Positions 16,570 to 24,183 of a stretch of DNA of 64,000 bases are shown here, one piece after another. Source of the stretch: Dietzia sp032248695 (GTDB lineage: Bacteria; Actinomycetota; Actinomycetes; Mycobacteriales; Mycobacteriaceae); the NCBI RefSeq assembly GCF_032248695.1, contig NZ_JAVHXC010000001.1, positions 124,001 through 188,000 on the forward strand, given 5' to 3'. The notes beneath the pieces were generated by a model, which worked only from the letters and a program-made list of their open reading frames with translations, was not told the DNA's origin and did not search any database. The translations under genes and the position numbers were made by a program. Each line of letters opens with the position of its first letter. The first letter of the stretch is position 1.

Positions 16570-17352
16570 ATGCCCCGGACCCCGGTCCCCGCCGGTCTAC
16601 CCGGCCGCGTGCTGGACGCCCTGGGCCGGTCCACGGCCACCCTCGCGCGCGCGGTGGATCGACGTCTCGACGCCCTGGGGCTGGCCCCGCCGCCGCTCGA
16701 CCTGCCGCCCGGGGTCCGCGACGACCTCCGCGAGGTGTTCGCCGGCACCGTCGATCCCGCCCGTGTGACGATCCGCCGCGGTCACGTGCCCGGTGTCCCG
16801 CACCGGCGTGCGTTCGCCCTGCCCGGTCTCGTCTACCTCGGGGCGGACCCCGGGGTCGTCGGCGTCCCCGGAAGCAGGGCACCTGACGGCAGTGCACCCG
16901 ACGGCAGTGCACCCGACGGCAGTGACCCCGACGGCAGTGACCCCGCCGCGGTCCGGCCGCGGGCCACCCCGACACTCGTCCACGAGCTGGTCCACGTCTG
17001 GCAGGGGCGCTTCCTGGGCCCGCGGTACGTCGTGCGGGCCCTGGGCGAGCAGGTCCGCCTCGGTCGACGCGCCTACGACTGGCGGGCGGCCCTCGAGCGA
17101 CGCGACGCCGCACACGGGTCGGGAACGGGACACGGGTCGGGCACCGCACGGAGGCGGGGAGCGACGCGCGCGCGGACCGCGCTGCCCGTGGAGGCCCACG
17201 CCCAACTCGTGTCCGAGGCGTACGCCGCCCGGTACGGTCCCACCAGGTCGCCGGCCCTCTCCGGGCGGGACGAGCACCTGCGGGCGGTCGAGGAGGTCCT
17301 GTCCGGTCTGCGCGCCGGTGACGCGTCCACCCTGCGGGGGCGGACGGTTTAG
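16570..17352 (+). CDS. Protein with HExxH zinc-protease-like motif and in-frame repeats
   Basis: A 260-residue protein I do not recognise. LVHELVHVWQGRFLG (about residue 136-150) carries an HExxH motif of zincins and resembles the motif of DUF4157-type proteins. A downstream VEAHAQLVSEAYA (about 200) offers a Glu and a His as a possible third ligand. Before the motif is a low-complexity insert of four DGSAP/DGSDP pentapeptides (DNA repeat 16881-16940); after it comes HGSGTGHGSGT. No signal peptide is seen. The ATG at 16570 follows GGGAAGG. It stands alone between tRNA-Leu and the SDR unit. Protease activity is a guess from the motif only. Confidence 0.6.
   Translation: MPRTPVPAGLPGRVLDALGRSTATLARAVDRRLDALGLAPPPLDLPPGVRDDLREVFAGTVDPARVTIRRGHVPGVPHRRAFALPGLVYLGADPGVVGVPGSRAPDGSAPDGSAPDGSDPDGSDPAAVRPRATPTLVHELVHVWQGRFLGPRYVVRALGEQVRLGRRAYDWRAALERRDAAHGSGTGHGSGTARRRGATRARTALPVEAHAQLVSEAYAARYGPTRSPALSGRDEHLRAVEEVLSGLRAGDASTLRGRTV
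16881..16940 (+). repeat. 15-bp tandem repeat, four units, in frame
   Basis: Four 15-bp units of the form ACCCGACGGCAGTGC encode DGSAP/DGSDP repeats inside the HExxH protein. Units two and three are identical up to the last base. Unit length divisible by three keeps the frame, so copy number could vary without breaking the gene. Confidence 0.9.
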
Positions 17353-17373
17353 GGGCTGACCACCTCGTCGTCG

Positions 17374-17379
17374 TACCGT
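17374..17379 (+). promoter_or_regulatory. -10 hexamer TACCGT, leaderless promoter of the SDR-DinB-nucleosidase unit
   Basis: TACCGT ends 6 nt before the GTG at 17386, right after the stop of the HExxH gene. It implies that the three coupled genes have their own promoter. Confidence 0.5.
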
Positions 17380-17385
17380 AATCGG

Positions 17386-18849
17386 GTGACCGGCAACGAC
17401 CCAGACAGTATCGACCCCGCCGACCTCGAGACCTGCCTGCGCGTCCTCGACCAGGCCGCGGCGCTCGGCGAGGACCACCCCGACTCGATCCGGGTGCAGC
17501 GGTCGGTGGGCCACATGTTCAAGCTCCTCAAGAAGGCGCGGCGCGCCGAGGTGCGACGCGCCCGCCAGGAGGCCGACAAGGCCGTCATCGAGGCCACGGC
17601 CACCGGCTCCCCCACCCGCATCGACGACGAGACCGCGGGCATCCGGCTCGTCTCCAACGCGCCGGGGGCCGTCGCGGGCCACCTGCAGCGCGCAATGGCC
17701 TGTTACGTCTGCAAGCGGCGCTTCACCCAGGTCGACGCCTTCTACCACCAGCTGTGCCCCGAGTGCGCGGCCAAGAACCGCGCCCGGCGCGACCCGGCGA
17801 TGAACCTGACCGGGCGTCGCGCCCTGCTCACCGGCGGGCGCGCGAAGATCGGGATGTACATCGCGCTCATGCTGCTGCGGGCCGGCGCCGACGTCACCAT
17901 CACCACCCGCTTCCCCCGCGACGCGGTGCGGCGCTTCGCGCAGATGGACGACTACCCCGACTGGGCCGACCGCGTCCACGTGATCGGCGTGGACCTGCGC
18001 GACCCCGCCCAGGTGGTCGCCCTGGCCGACGAGGTGGCCGCCGCCGGGCCGCTGGACATCCTCATCAACAACGCCGCGCAGACGGTGCGCCGCTCCCCCG
18101 GCTCGTACTCAGGTCTGGTCGAGGGCGAGTCCGCGCCGATCACCGGCCGCGCCGCCGACATCCCCATGATCACGATGGGGCGCACGTCCGAACTGCACCC
18201 CGCGGCCCTCATGGGCGGTGAGTCCGCCCTCATCGGGTCCGAGGAGGCCGAGCGGGAGGCCGACCACATCGCGACCCTCGCCCTGCAGGCCGGGTCGTCC
18301 TCGCTGGAACGGATGGCCGCCGGCACCGCCATCGACGCCGGCGGGCTGCTGCCGGACGTGGTGGACCACAACAGTTGGGTGGCCACGGTCGAGCAGGTCG
18401 AGCCGATGGAGATGCTCGAGGTGCAGCTGTGCAACTCGGTCGCCCCGTTCATCCTCGTCTCCCGCCTGCGCCCCGCGCTGGCCGCGTCGCAGGCGCGGCG
18501 CAAGTACGTCGTCAACGTCTCCGCCATGGAGGGCCAGTTCTCGCGCCGCTACAAGGGCGCCGGCCACCCGCACACCAACATGGCCAAGGCGGGCCTCAAC
18601 ATGCTCACCCGCACCTCCGCGGAGGAGATGTTCACCGAGCACGGGATCCTCATGACCGCCGTGGACACCGGCTGGATCACCGACGAGCGCCCCCACGTGA
18701 CCAAGGTCCGCCTGCACGAGGAGGGCTTCCACGCCCCGCTCGACCTCGTGGACGGTGCGGCGCGCGTGGTGGACCCCATCGTGCGCGGCGAGGCCGGCGA
18801 GGACCTCTACGGCTGCTTCCTCAAGGACTTCGAGCCGAGCCCGTGGTGA
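17386..18849 (+). CDS. SDR-family oxidoreductase with N-terminal zinc ribbon and degenerate active site
   Basis: A 487-residue protein. Residues about 1-100 are helical and charged. A treble of CxxC pairs follows: CYVCKRRF and, 20 residues later, LCPECAAKN, a probable zinc ribbon. From about residue 140 comes an SDR Rossmann domain: RRALLTGGRAKIGMYIALML (cofactor loop TGGRxKIG instead of TGxxxGIG) and ILINNAAQTVRR (NNAA). The expected YxxxK is TNMAK in HPHTNMAKAGLNMLT, so Lys is kept but Tyr is Thr; NVSAMEGQ keeps the Ser. The insert between about 245 and 320 is unusually long. Its stop overlaps the next GTG (GTGA). Whether it is a catalytic oxidoreductase is open. Confidence 0.7.
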   Translation: MTGNDPDSIDPADLETCLRVLDQAAALGEDHPDSIRVQRSVGHMFKLLKKARRAEVRRARQEADKAVIEATATGSPTRIDDETAGIRLVSNAPGAVAGHLQRAMACYVCKRRFTQVDAFYHQLCPECAAKNRARRDPAMNLTGRRALLTGGRAKIGMYIALMLLRAGADVTITTRFPRDAVRRFAQMDDYPDWADRVHVIGVDLRDPAQVVALADEVAAAGPLDILINNAAQTVRRSPGSYSGLVEGESAPITGRAADIPMITMGRTSELHPAALMGGESALIGSEEAEREADHIATLALQAGSSSLERMAAGTAIDAGGLLPDVVDHNSWVATVEQVEPMEMLEVQLCNSVAPFILVSRLRPALAASQARRKYVVNVSAMEGQFSRRYKGAGHPHTNMAKAGLNMLTRTSAEEMFTEHGILMTAVDTGWITDERPHVTKVRLHEEGFHAPLDLVDGAARVVDPIVRGEAGEDLYGCFLKDFEPSPW

Positions 18850-19352
18850 ACGCCGACGCCGTCCACCTCATCCTGGCCGGCCAGGTCGTGCCCGCCCTCC
18901 GCGCGGTGGTCGCCGACCTCGGCGGTGACGGACCCGGCACCCTGGTGCACACCCGCCCGACGGCCGAGGGGGCCGCGTGGCCCACCAACACCGCCGCCGC
19001 GACCGTGCACCACCTGTGCGGCGTCGTCACGTCGTGGGGCGCCGCGTGCCTGGGCGGTGAGGACGTGGAGCGCGAGCGCGACGCCGAGTTCACGTACGCC
19101 GGCCCCGTCGGCCCCGAGCTCGACCGCCTCGCCGCGCTCGTCGACCGCCTGCCGGCCTGGACCGCCGCGGCGCTCTCGCGCGGGGACCTGGCCCACCCCA
19201 CCGGCACGGCCTTCGACGTCGCCGGTGGGCGCCGCGCCGGGACGCTGACCGTCGGGTGGGTGCTCGGCCACATCCTCCACGACCTCGCCACCCACGCCGG
19301 GCACCTCGAGCTCACCCGGGACGTCCTGCTCGCCGGGGCCCGCCAGCGGTGA
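18846..19352 (+). CDS. DinB-like (mycothiol-transferase/maleylpyruvate-isomerase-like) protein
   Basis: A 168-residue four-helix protein of the DinB/DUF664-like superfamily. Histidines are placed as in the metal-dependent mycothiol S-transferases: VHHLCGVVTSWG (about 55-66) and HILHDLATHAGHLELTRDVLL near the C-terminus, the family's conserved last helix. The host makes mycothiol (mshC in this window), so a thiol-dependent reaction is plausible but the substrate is unknown. Its GTG overlaps the SDR stop by 4 nt, and its own stop overlaps the nucleoside hydrolase start, so all three are translated together. Confidence 0.7.
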   Translation: MNADAVHLILAGQVVPALRAVVADLGGDGPGTLVHTRPTAEGAAWPTNTAAATVHHLCGVVTSWGAACLGGEDVERERDAEFTYAGPVGPELDRLAALVDRLPAWTAAALSRGDLAHPTGTAFDVAGGRRAGTLTVGWVLGHILHDLATHAGHLELTRDVLLAGARQR

Positions 19353-20347
19353 CACGCACGCCGGTCCTGCTCGACTGCGACCCGGGGATCGACGACGCCC
19401 TGGCGATCGCGTACCTGGTGGCCGCGCACCGCGCCGGGCGGATCGACCTCGCCGGGCTGGTGTGCACGGCCGGCAACGTGGGGCTCGACGACACCGTCGC
19501 CAACGCCCTGGCCTGGCTCGACCTCGCGGACGCGCCGGAGCTCCCGGTGGCCGCCGGGGCGCCCGGTCCGATCGCCGTGCCCCACGTGCTCACCCCCGAG
19601 ACGCACGGTCCCCGCGGCGCGGGTCACGCGGAACTGGGGGCGACGACGACGAGGGCCCTCGACCCCCGCGACGGTGCCCGCCTCTGGGTGGAGCTGGCGC
19701 GCGCACATCCGGGTGGGCTGGTGGGGATCGTCACCGGTCCCTCGTCCAGCCTGGCCCGGGCCGTGGCGCTCGAGCCCGCTCTCCCCCGCCTGCTGCGCGG
19801 TCTGGTCGTGATGGGCGGGACCTTCCACGGCCACCCGGGCAACACCACGCCGGTCAGTGAGTGGAACGTCGACGTGGACCCGGAGGCCGCCGACCGCGTG
19901 TGCCGGGCGTGGGAGGAGGCCCGCGTCTCCGATCCCGCGGTGCCCGCGCCCCTGTGGTGCGGGTTGAATCTCACCGAGCGGGCCGTGTGGACGCCCGCGC
20001 GGTCCGAGCGGCTCCTGGCCGCCTCCGACACCCCGCTCACCCGCGCCCTGGTGGACGCGCTGCGCTTCTACTTCGAGTTCCACGAGTCCGTCGGCGAGGG
20101 CTACCTGGCCCAGGTCCACGACCCGCTGGTGGCGTGGCTGGCGCTGCACCCCGACGCGGTGGTGTCGGCGCCGGCGCACGTGCGGGTGGAGTGCGCCGGC
20201 GAGCACACCCGTGGGATGACCGTCGCCGACGTCCGCGGTCAGCGGGGGCGGGTCGACAACGCCCGGATCGCCACCGACGTGCGGCTGCCGGGCGGGCCGG
20301 ACGCGGTGCTGGACGAGGTCTGCGGGGCCATCACGACGCTGGGCTAG
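19349..20347 (+). CDS. Inosine-uridine-preferring nucleoside hydrolase family protein
   Basis: A 332-residue IunH-fold enzyme. LLDCDPGIDDALAIAYL (residues 4-20) holds the DxDPGxDD calcium-binding cluster that defines the family. LVGIVTGPSSSLARAV, GLVVMGGTFHGHPGNTTP and EWNVDVDPEAADRV provide the ribose-binding segments, and VHDPLVAWL the last Asp. It should cleave the N-glycosidic bond of a nucleoside or related riboside; the exact base is unknown. The GTG at 19349 overlaps the DinB stop. Its TAG stop shares CTAG (20344-20347) with the stop of the convergent flavoprotein gene. It is the third gene of the coupled unit. Confidence 0.85.
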   Translation: MTRTPVLLDCDPGIDDALAIAYLVAAHRAGRIDLAGLVCTAGNVGLDDTVANALAWLDLADAPELPVAAGAPGPIAVPHVLTPETHGPRGAGHAELGATTTRALDPRDGARLWVELARAHPGGLVGIVTGPSSSLARAVALEPALPRLLRGLVVMGGTFHGHPGNTTPVSEWNVDVDPEAADRVCRAWEEARVSDPAVPAPLWCGLNLTERAVWTPARSERLLAASDTPLTRALVDALRFYFEFHESVGEGYLAQVHDPLVAWLALHPDAVVSAPAHVRVECAGEHTRGMTVADVRGQRGRVDNARIATDVRLPGGPDAVLDEVCGAITTLG

Positions 20348-21408
20348 TTGTCGGGCCGCGTGAAGTTCCGCGTCGGGGGCGCCGGGTCGGGCACGCAGTC
20401 CGCGGTGGCGTGCCCGCGCAGGGAGGTCGCGCAGGCCACGCCCGCCGCCGCGCCGGTGCCCACCGCGATCGGGACCAGCTGCAGCCCCGTCACGATGTCC
20501 CCGGCCGCGTACACCCCGGCCACACTCGTCAGCTGCAGCGAGTTCACGGTGATGCCGCCCTCGTCGTCCAGCTCGCAGCCCAGCGATTCGGCCAGGTCGT
20601 TGGACGGGTGGTGTGCGTAGGAGAAGAAGACCTTGGCGCCGCGGACCAGTCTCCCGTCGTCGAGTCGCACCCCCTCCAGGGCCCCCGGTTCGCCGACGAG
20701 CTCGCGGGCGACGCCGTCGATCACCTCGATGTCGTGTCGGGCGCAGGCGGCGCGTTGGTCGTCGTCGAAGGCCGGGTCGGACTCGCTCTCCGTGATGATC
20801 ACGACCTCCGAGGCCCAGTCCAGCAGCTCCGACGCGTACGCCGGCACGTGCGAGCCGACCCCCAGCACGATGACGCGCTGGTCCGCGGCGGTGAGGCCGT
20901 CGCACGCGGGACAGTGGTGCACGTCCGTCCCGTAATGCGCACCGATCCCCTCGAGGTCGGGCAACCGGTCCCGCACCCCGGTCGCGAGGATGATCCGTTT
21001 GGCGACCACGGTGACCTCCTCGCCCCCGCCCGGTCGGATGCGGGCGATGAACCGGTCGTCGGCCTCCTTCTCGAGGCCGACGACGTCCCCGCCCAGTCGG
21101 CGAACGGTCGGGTAGCGCTCGAGCCCCTCGTGGATGTTCGCGTAGTACTCGGCGGGGCTGGTGGGGCCGGTGCCGAGCATGCCGTGGATCTCCCGGGCGG
21201 CGAGGTTGCGCTGGTGCCCCGCGTCGACGAGCAGGGTCGAGCGGCGGTACCGCCCGACCCAGGTGGCGGCGGAGAGTCCGGCCGGGCCGCCGCCCACGAC
21301 CAGGACGTCCACCGATGCGGGGACCGTCTCCCCCGCCGGGCCGGACGACCCGGCGGCGTCGGGATGCCGGGTGTGCTCGGGGCCGGGCCCCGTGTGGGTG
21401 TCGCTCAT
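20344..21408 (-). CDS. Thioredoxin-reductase-like FAD/NAD(P) oxidoreductase
   Basis: A 354-residue flavoprotein. VLVVGGGPAGLSAATWVGR (about 35-53) binds FAD, HHCPACDG (about residue 165) is the redox CxxC placed as in TrxB, VIVLGVGSHVPAYA is the second Rossmann region, and GVYAAGDIVTG is the C-terminal FAD motif. It differs from classical TrxB by an acidic N-terminal extension and by VGSHVPAYA in place of the usual GxGxxA NADPH loop with arginines, so it may use another partner or cofactor. No thioredoxin gene is adjacent. The ATG at 21408 has GGAAGGAG upstream. It converges on the nucleoside hydrolase with overlapping stops. Confidence 0.8.
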   Translation of the reverse strand: MSDTHTGPGPEHTRHPDAAGSSGPAGETVPASVDVLVVGGGPAGLSAATWVGRYRRSTLLVDAGHQRNLAAREIHGMLGTGPTSPAEYYANIHEGLERYPTVRRLGGDVVGLEKEADDRFIARIRPGGGEEVTVVAKRIILATGVRDRLPDLEGIGAHYGTDVHHCPACDGLTAADQRVIVLGVGSHVPAYASELLDWASEVVIITESESDPAFDDDQRAACARHDIEVIDGVARELVGEPGALEGVRLDDGRLVRGAKVFFSYAHHPSNDLAESLGCELDDEGGITVNSLQLTSVAGVYAAGDIVTGLQLVPIAVGTGAAAGVACATSLRGHATADCVPDPAPPTRNFTRPDN

Positions 21409-21542
21409 GCCTCTCCTTCCGCGGTCAGGTGTAGTCACCCTACGGACCCGGTCGCGCCGCACTACCGGACCGCGTCCGGGCGCCCTGCCCGGGCGCCCTC
21501 CGTGCCGGAAGGGTGCGGGCCGGACAGAACTAGAACCGGTGC

Positions 21543-21548
21543 TAGGCT
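21543..21548 (+). promoter_or_regulatory. -10 hexamer TAGGCT, leaderless promoter of the acyltransferase gene
   Basis: TAGGCT ends 7 nt before the ATG at 21556. It supports that start over the ATG at 21625, which instead has a GGGAG nearby. Confidence 0.45.
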
Positions 21549-21555
21549 CCACCGG

Positions 21556-23061
21556 ATGTCCGGAGCGCCCGTCGGGAGCCCCGCGTCCGCGCTGTCGTCC
21601 CACTTCACCGACCCGGGAGTGTCCATGAGGTCCGTCGCCGCCGCCCTGATCGTCGTCGCAGGTGGGGCGGTTGCCGCCGCCACGGTGAGCACCGCCGGCG
21701 CGTCGGTGTGGGACGCCCTGCGCCGCCGGGCCGGCCGGCGCGTCTTCACCGTTCCCGGCCCCGGGGCCGCGACCCCGGGGTCCGTCCACCCGGTGGGCGG
21801 GACCGTGCCGGGCACCACCTCCGCGCCGGGCGCCTCCCCCGGTCCGGGCACTCCGTCCGCGCCGGGCGCCTCGATCCCGGGTGGCACGATCCCGGGTGGC
21901 GGGCCGGCCGGGTCCGTGACGGACGGGGCCGCGACGCGACCCGCGGGGGCGAGGGGCTTCGTGCCCGCCCTGGAGGGAATCCGCGGCCTGGCCGCGGTCG
22001 GCGTGCTCACCACGCACGTCGCGTTCGTCACGCGCTCGTCCACCGGATCGCCGCTGAAGAGGCTGTTCGGCCGGCTGGACCTGGCCGTCGCGGTCTTCTT
22101 CGCCAAATCCGGGTTCCTGCTCTGGCGCGCGCACGCCGACCACGCCCGCCGGGACCGGCCGGGGACCGCCAGACCCACACGCGAGTACCTGCGGTCGAGG
22201 GTCGTCCGCATCATGCCCGCGTACGCCGTGTTGGTCGCCGCCGCGATGCTCCTGCTGGAGCAGAACCACGTCAACGGGCCCGCCTCGTGGATCGCCAACC
22301 TCACGCTCACGCAGATCTACACCTCGAACTTCCTCGTCGCGGGCCTCACCCACGCGTGGTCGCTCGCGGTCGAGGTGGCGTACTACCTCGCGTTCCCGCT
22401 GCTGTGGACCGCGATGAAGGGCCTGCGTGGCGAGGCCGCCAAGTGGCGGATCCCCGCCATCGCCGCGTTCGGCGCCTCGGGCCTGGTCTTCCCGCTCATC
22501 CCGTGGCACGGCCTGGGCGTGTTGCCGGCCGGGGTCAACGTGCAGATCCTGCCGCCGTCGTTCACCGCGTGGTTCGCCGCCGGCATGCTGCTTGCCGAGC
22601 TCGTCACCGCCCCGCCCGGCACACTGGTGCGGGCGTGCCGCGACCGGCTCGCGCGGTGGGGATGGTGGGCAGCCGGTGGCGCCGCGCTCCTCGCGACGAC
22701 GGTGCCGGCCTGGTTCTCCGAGGGGTTCGTCCACCCGGGTCCGGTCGAGTTCGCCGCCCGCACCGGGCTGGCGGGTGCGATGGCGTTCCTCGTCCTCGCC
22801 CCGGTCGTCCTGGCTCCCGAGGGCACGAGGTTCCCCGTGCTCGAGTCGACGCCGCTGCAGAAGATCGGGACGTGGTCCTACGGGGTCTTCCTCTGGCACC
22901 AGCTCGTCCTGCACGCCGCCTTCCCGCTGACCCGCACCCCGTTGTGGTCGCGCCGGATGGGCGTCATCTGGCCCGTGACGGTGGCGGGCTCCCTGGCCGC
23001 CGGCGCGGCCAGCCACCACTGGCTCGAGGAGCCCGCCCGGAAGGCGCTCGAGCGGCGCTGA
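21556..23061 (+). CDS. Membrane acyltransferase, family 3 (OafA/YrhL-like)
   Basis: A 501-residue polytopic membrane protein. After a first hydrophobic segment (about 24-45) comes a Pro/Gly/Ser-rich linker with repeated SAPGAS-type units (about 65-125), then the acyltransferase-3 domain: LEGIRGLAAVGVLTTHVAFV carries the R and H of the active site, AVFFAKSGFLLWR is the FFxxSGF motif, and THAWSLAVEVAYYLAFPLLW the SLxxExxYY motif; YGVFLWHQLVLH is near the end. About ten helices are visible. Such enzymes O-acylate envelope glycans or lipids. The start at 21556 rests on the leaderless promoter; 21625 would shorten it by 23 residues. It is not in the mycobacterial order here. Confidence 0.85.
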   Translation: MSGAPVGSPASALSSHFTDPGVSMRSVAAALIVVAGGAVAAATVSTAGASVWDALRRRAGRRVFTVPGPGAATPGSVHPVGGTVPGTTSAPGASPGPGTPSAPGASIPGGTIPGGGPAGSVTDGAATRPAGARGFVPALEGIRGLAAVGVLTTHVAFVTRSSTGSPLKRLFGRLDLAVAVFFAKSGFLLWRAHADHARRDRPGTARPTREYLRSRVVRIMPAYAVLVAAAMLLLEQNHVNGPASWIANLTLTQIYTSNFLVAGLTHAWSLAVEVAYYLAFPLLWTAMKGLRGEAAKWRIPAIAAFGASGLVFPLIPWHGLGVLPAGVNVQILPPSFTAWFAAGMLLAELVTAPPGTLVRACRDRLARWGWWAAGGAALLATTVPAWFSEGFVHPGPVEFAARTGLAGAMAFLVLAPVVLAPEGTRFPVLESTPLQKIGTWSYGVFLWHQLVLHAAFPLTRTPLWSRRMGVIWPVTVAGSLAAGAASHHWLEEPARKALERR

Positions 23062-23083
23062 CCCCGCGCCGGGCGGGCCGGGG

Positions 23084-24091
23084 TCAGGCGTCGAACGCGT
23101 CGATGATCGCCTGCGCGGCGAGCGCCGCGGTGAGTGTGCCCTCGCGGACCTGCTCCTCGACCTCCGGCGCGATCCTCCGCACGTCCGGGTCGGCGGCCAG
23201 GCGCGCCATGAGCGTGTCGTGGACCATGGACCACGTCCAGTCGACCTGCTGGCGGGCGCGACGCGACTCGAACTCGCCGAGCTCGGCCATCGTGTCCTGG
23301 TGCTGCCGCACGGCGTTCCAGAAGCCGTCAAGGCCCTCGCCCTCGAGGCCCGACATCGTCAGGACGGGCACCTTCCACACGGCATCCGCCGGCCGGACGA
23401 GGCGCAGTGCGGCACCGAGCTCGCGCGCGGCCCGCTGGGCGTCCTTGACGTGTGGGCCGTCGGCCTTGTTCACCGCGACGACGTCGGCGAGCTCCAGGAC
23501 GCCCTTCTTGATGCCCTGCAGCTGGTCGCCCGTGCGGGCCAGGGTGAGGAAGGTGAAGCAGTCCACCATCCCGGCGACGGTGACCTCGGACTGGCCGACC
23601 CCGACGGTCTCGACGAGGATGACGTCGAAACCGGCGGCCTCGAGCAGGACCATCGTCTCCCGCGTCGCCTTGGCGACCCCGCCGAGCGTGCCGGAGGTCG
23701 GCGACGGCCGGATGTAGGCCCGCGGCTCGGTGGACAGGGTCGCCATGCGGGTCTTGTCCCCGAGGATCGAGCCGCCGGTGCGGGTGGACGAGGGGTCGAC
23801 GGCGAGGACCGCCACCTTGTGCCCCTGCTCCACCAGGTACAGGCCGAAGGACTCGATGAAGGTCGACTTGCCGACCCCGGGGACGCCGGTGATGCCGATC
23901 CGTAGGGCCCCGCCGGCGTGCGGGAGGGCACCCAGGAGCAGCTGCTGGGCCTTCTCGCGGTGGGCCGGATTGGTCGACTCGAGCAGCGTGATCGCCCGGG
24001 CCAGGACCGGCCTGCGGTCCGCCAGGACCCCCTCGAGCAGCGCGTCGACGTCGATCTCCCGGCGCGGGCGGGGCCCGCCGGCCGGGGGCAC
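23084..24091 (-). CDS. meaB: MeaB-type GTPase, chaperone of methylmalonyl-CoA mutase
   Basis: A 335-residue G3E-family GTPase that protects methylmalonyl-CoA mutase and gates cobalamin loading. GITGVPGVGKSTFIE (about 66-80) is Walker A, VLAVDPSSTRTGGSILGDKTRM is the family-specific switch, VETVGVGQSE is Walker B, and NKADG is the guanine specificity motif. ESTNPAHREKAQQLL precedes the P loop as usual. The GTG at 24091 is used but has no convincing ribosome site. The frame stays open through the whole 92-bp gap to mutB, so a non-ATG start farther upstream, coupled to mutB, is possible. Order mutA-mutB-meaB matches Rv1492-Rv1496. Confidence 0.93.
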   Translation of the reverse strand: MPPAGGPRPRREIDVDALLEGVLADRRPVLARAITLLESTNPAHREKAQQLLLGALPHAGGALRIGITGVPGVGKSTFIESFGLYLVEQGHKVAVLAVDPSSTRTGGSILGDKTRMATLSTEPRAYIRPSPTSGTLGGVAKATRETMVLLEAAGFDVILVETVGVGQSEVTVAGMVDCFTFLTLARTGDQLQGIKKGVLELADVVAVNKADGPHVKDAQRAARELGAALRLVRPADAVWKVPVLTMSGLEGEGLDGFWNAVRQHQDTMAELGEFESRRARQQVDWTWSMVHDTLMARLAADPDVRRIAPEVEEQVREGTLTAALAAQAIIDAFDA

Positions 24092-24183
24092 CGGACCGCG
24101 GACCGATCCGGTGCCCGCCGTCGTCGACAGGCTGCCCGAGAGGTTGCCCGACCCCGCGGGGTCGGGCCCGGAACCGAGGCGGG

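Noticed and set aside
16391..23083. Genomic island or prophage at tRNA-Leu
   Set aside because: There is no integrase, no repeat of the tRNA 3' end, no phage gene and no drop in GC. It is kept only as a synteny junction.
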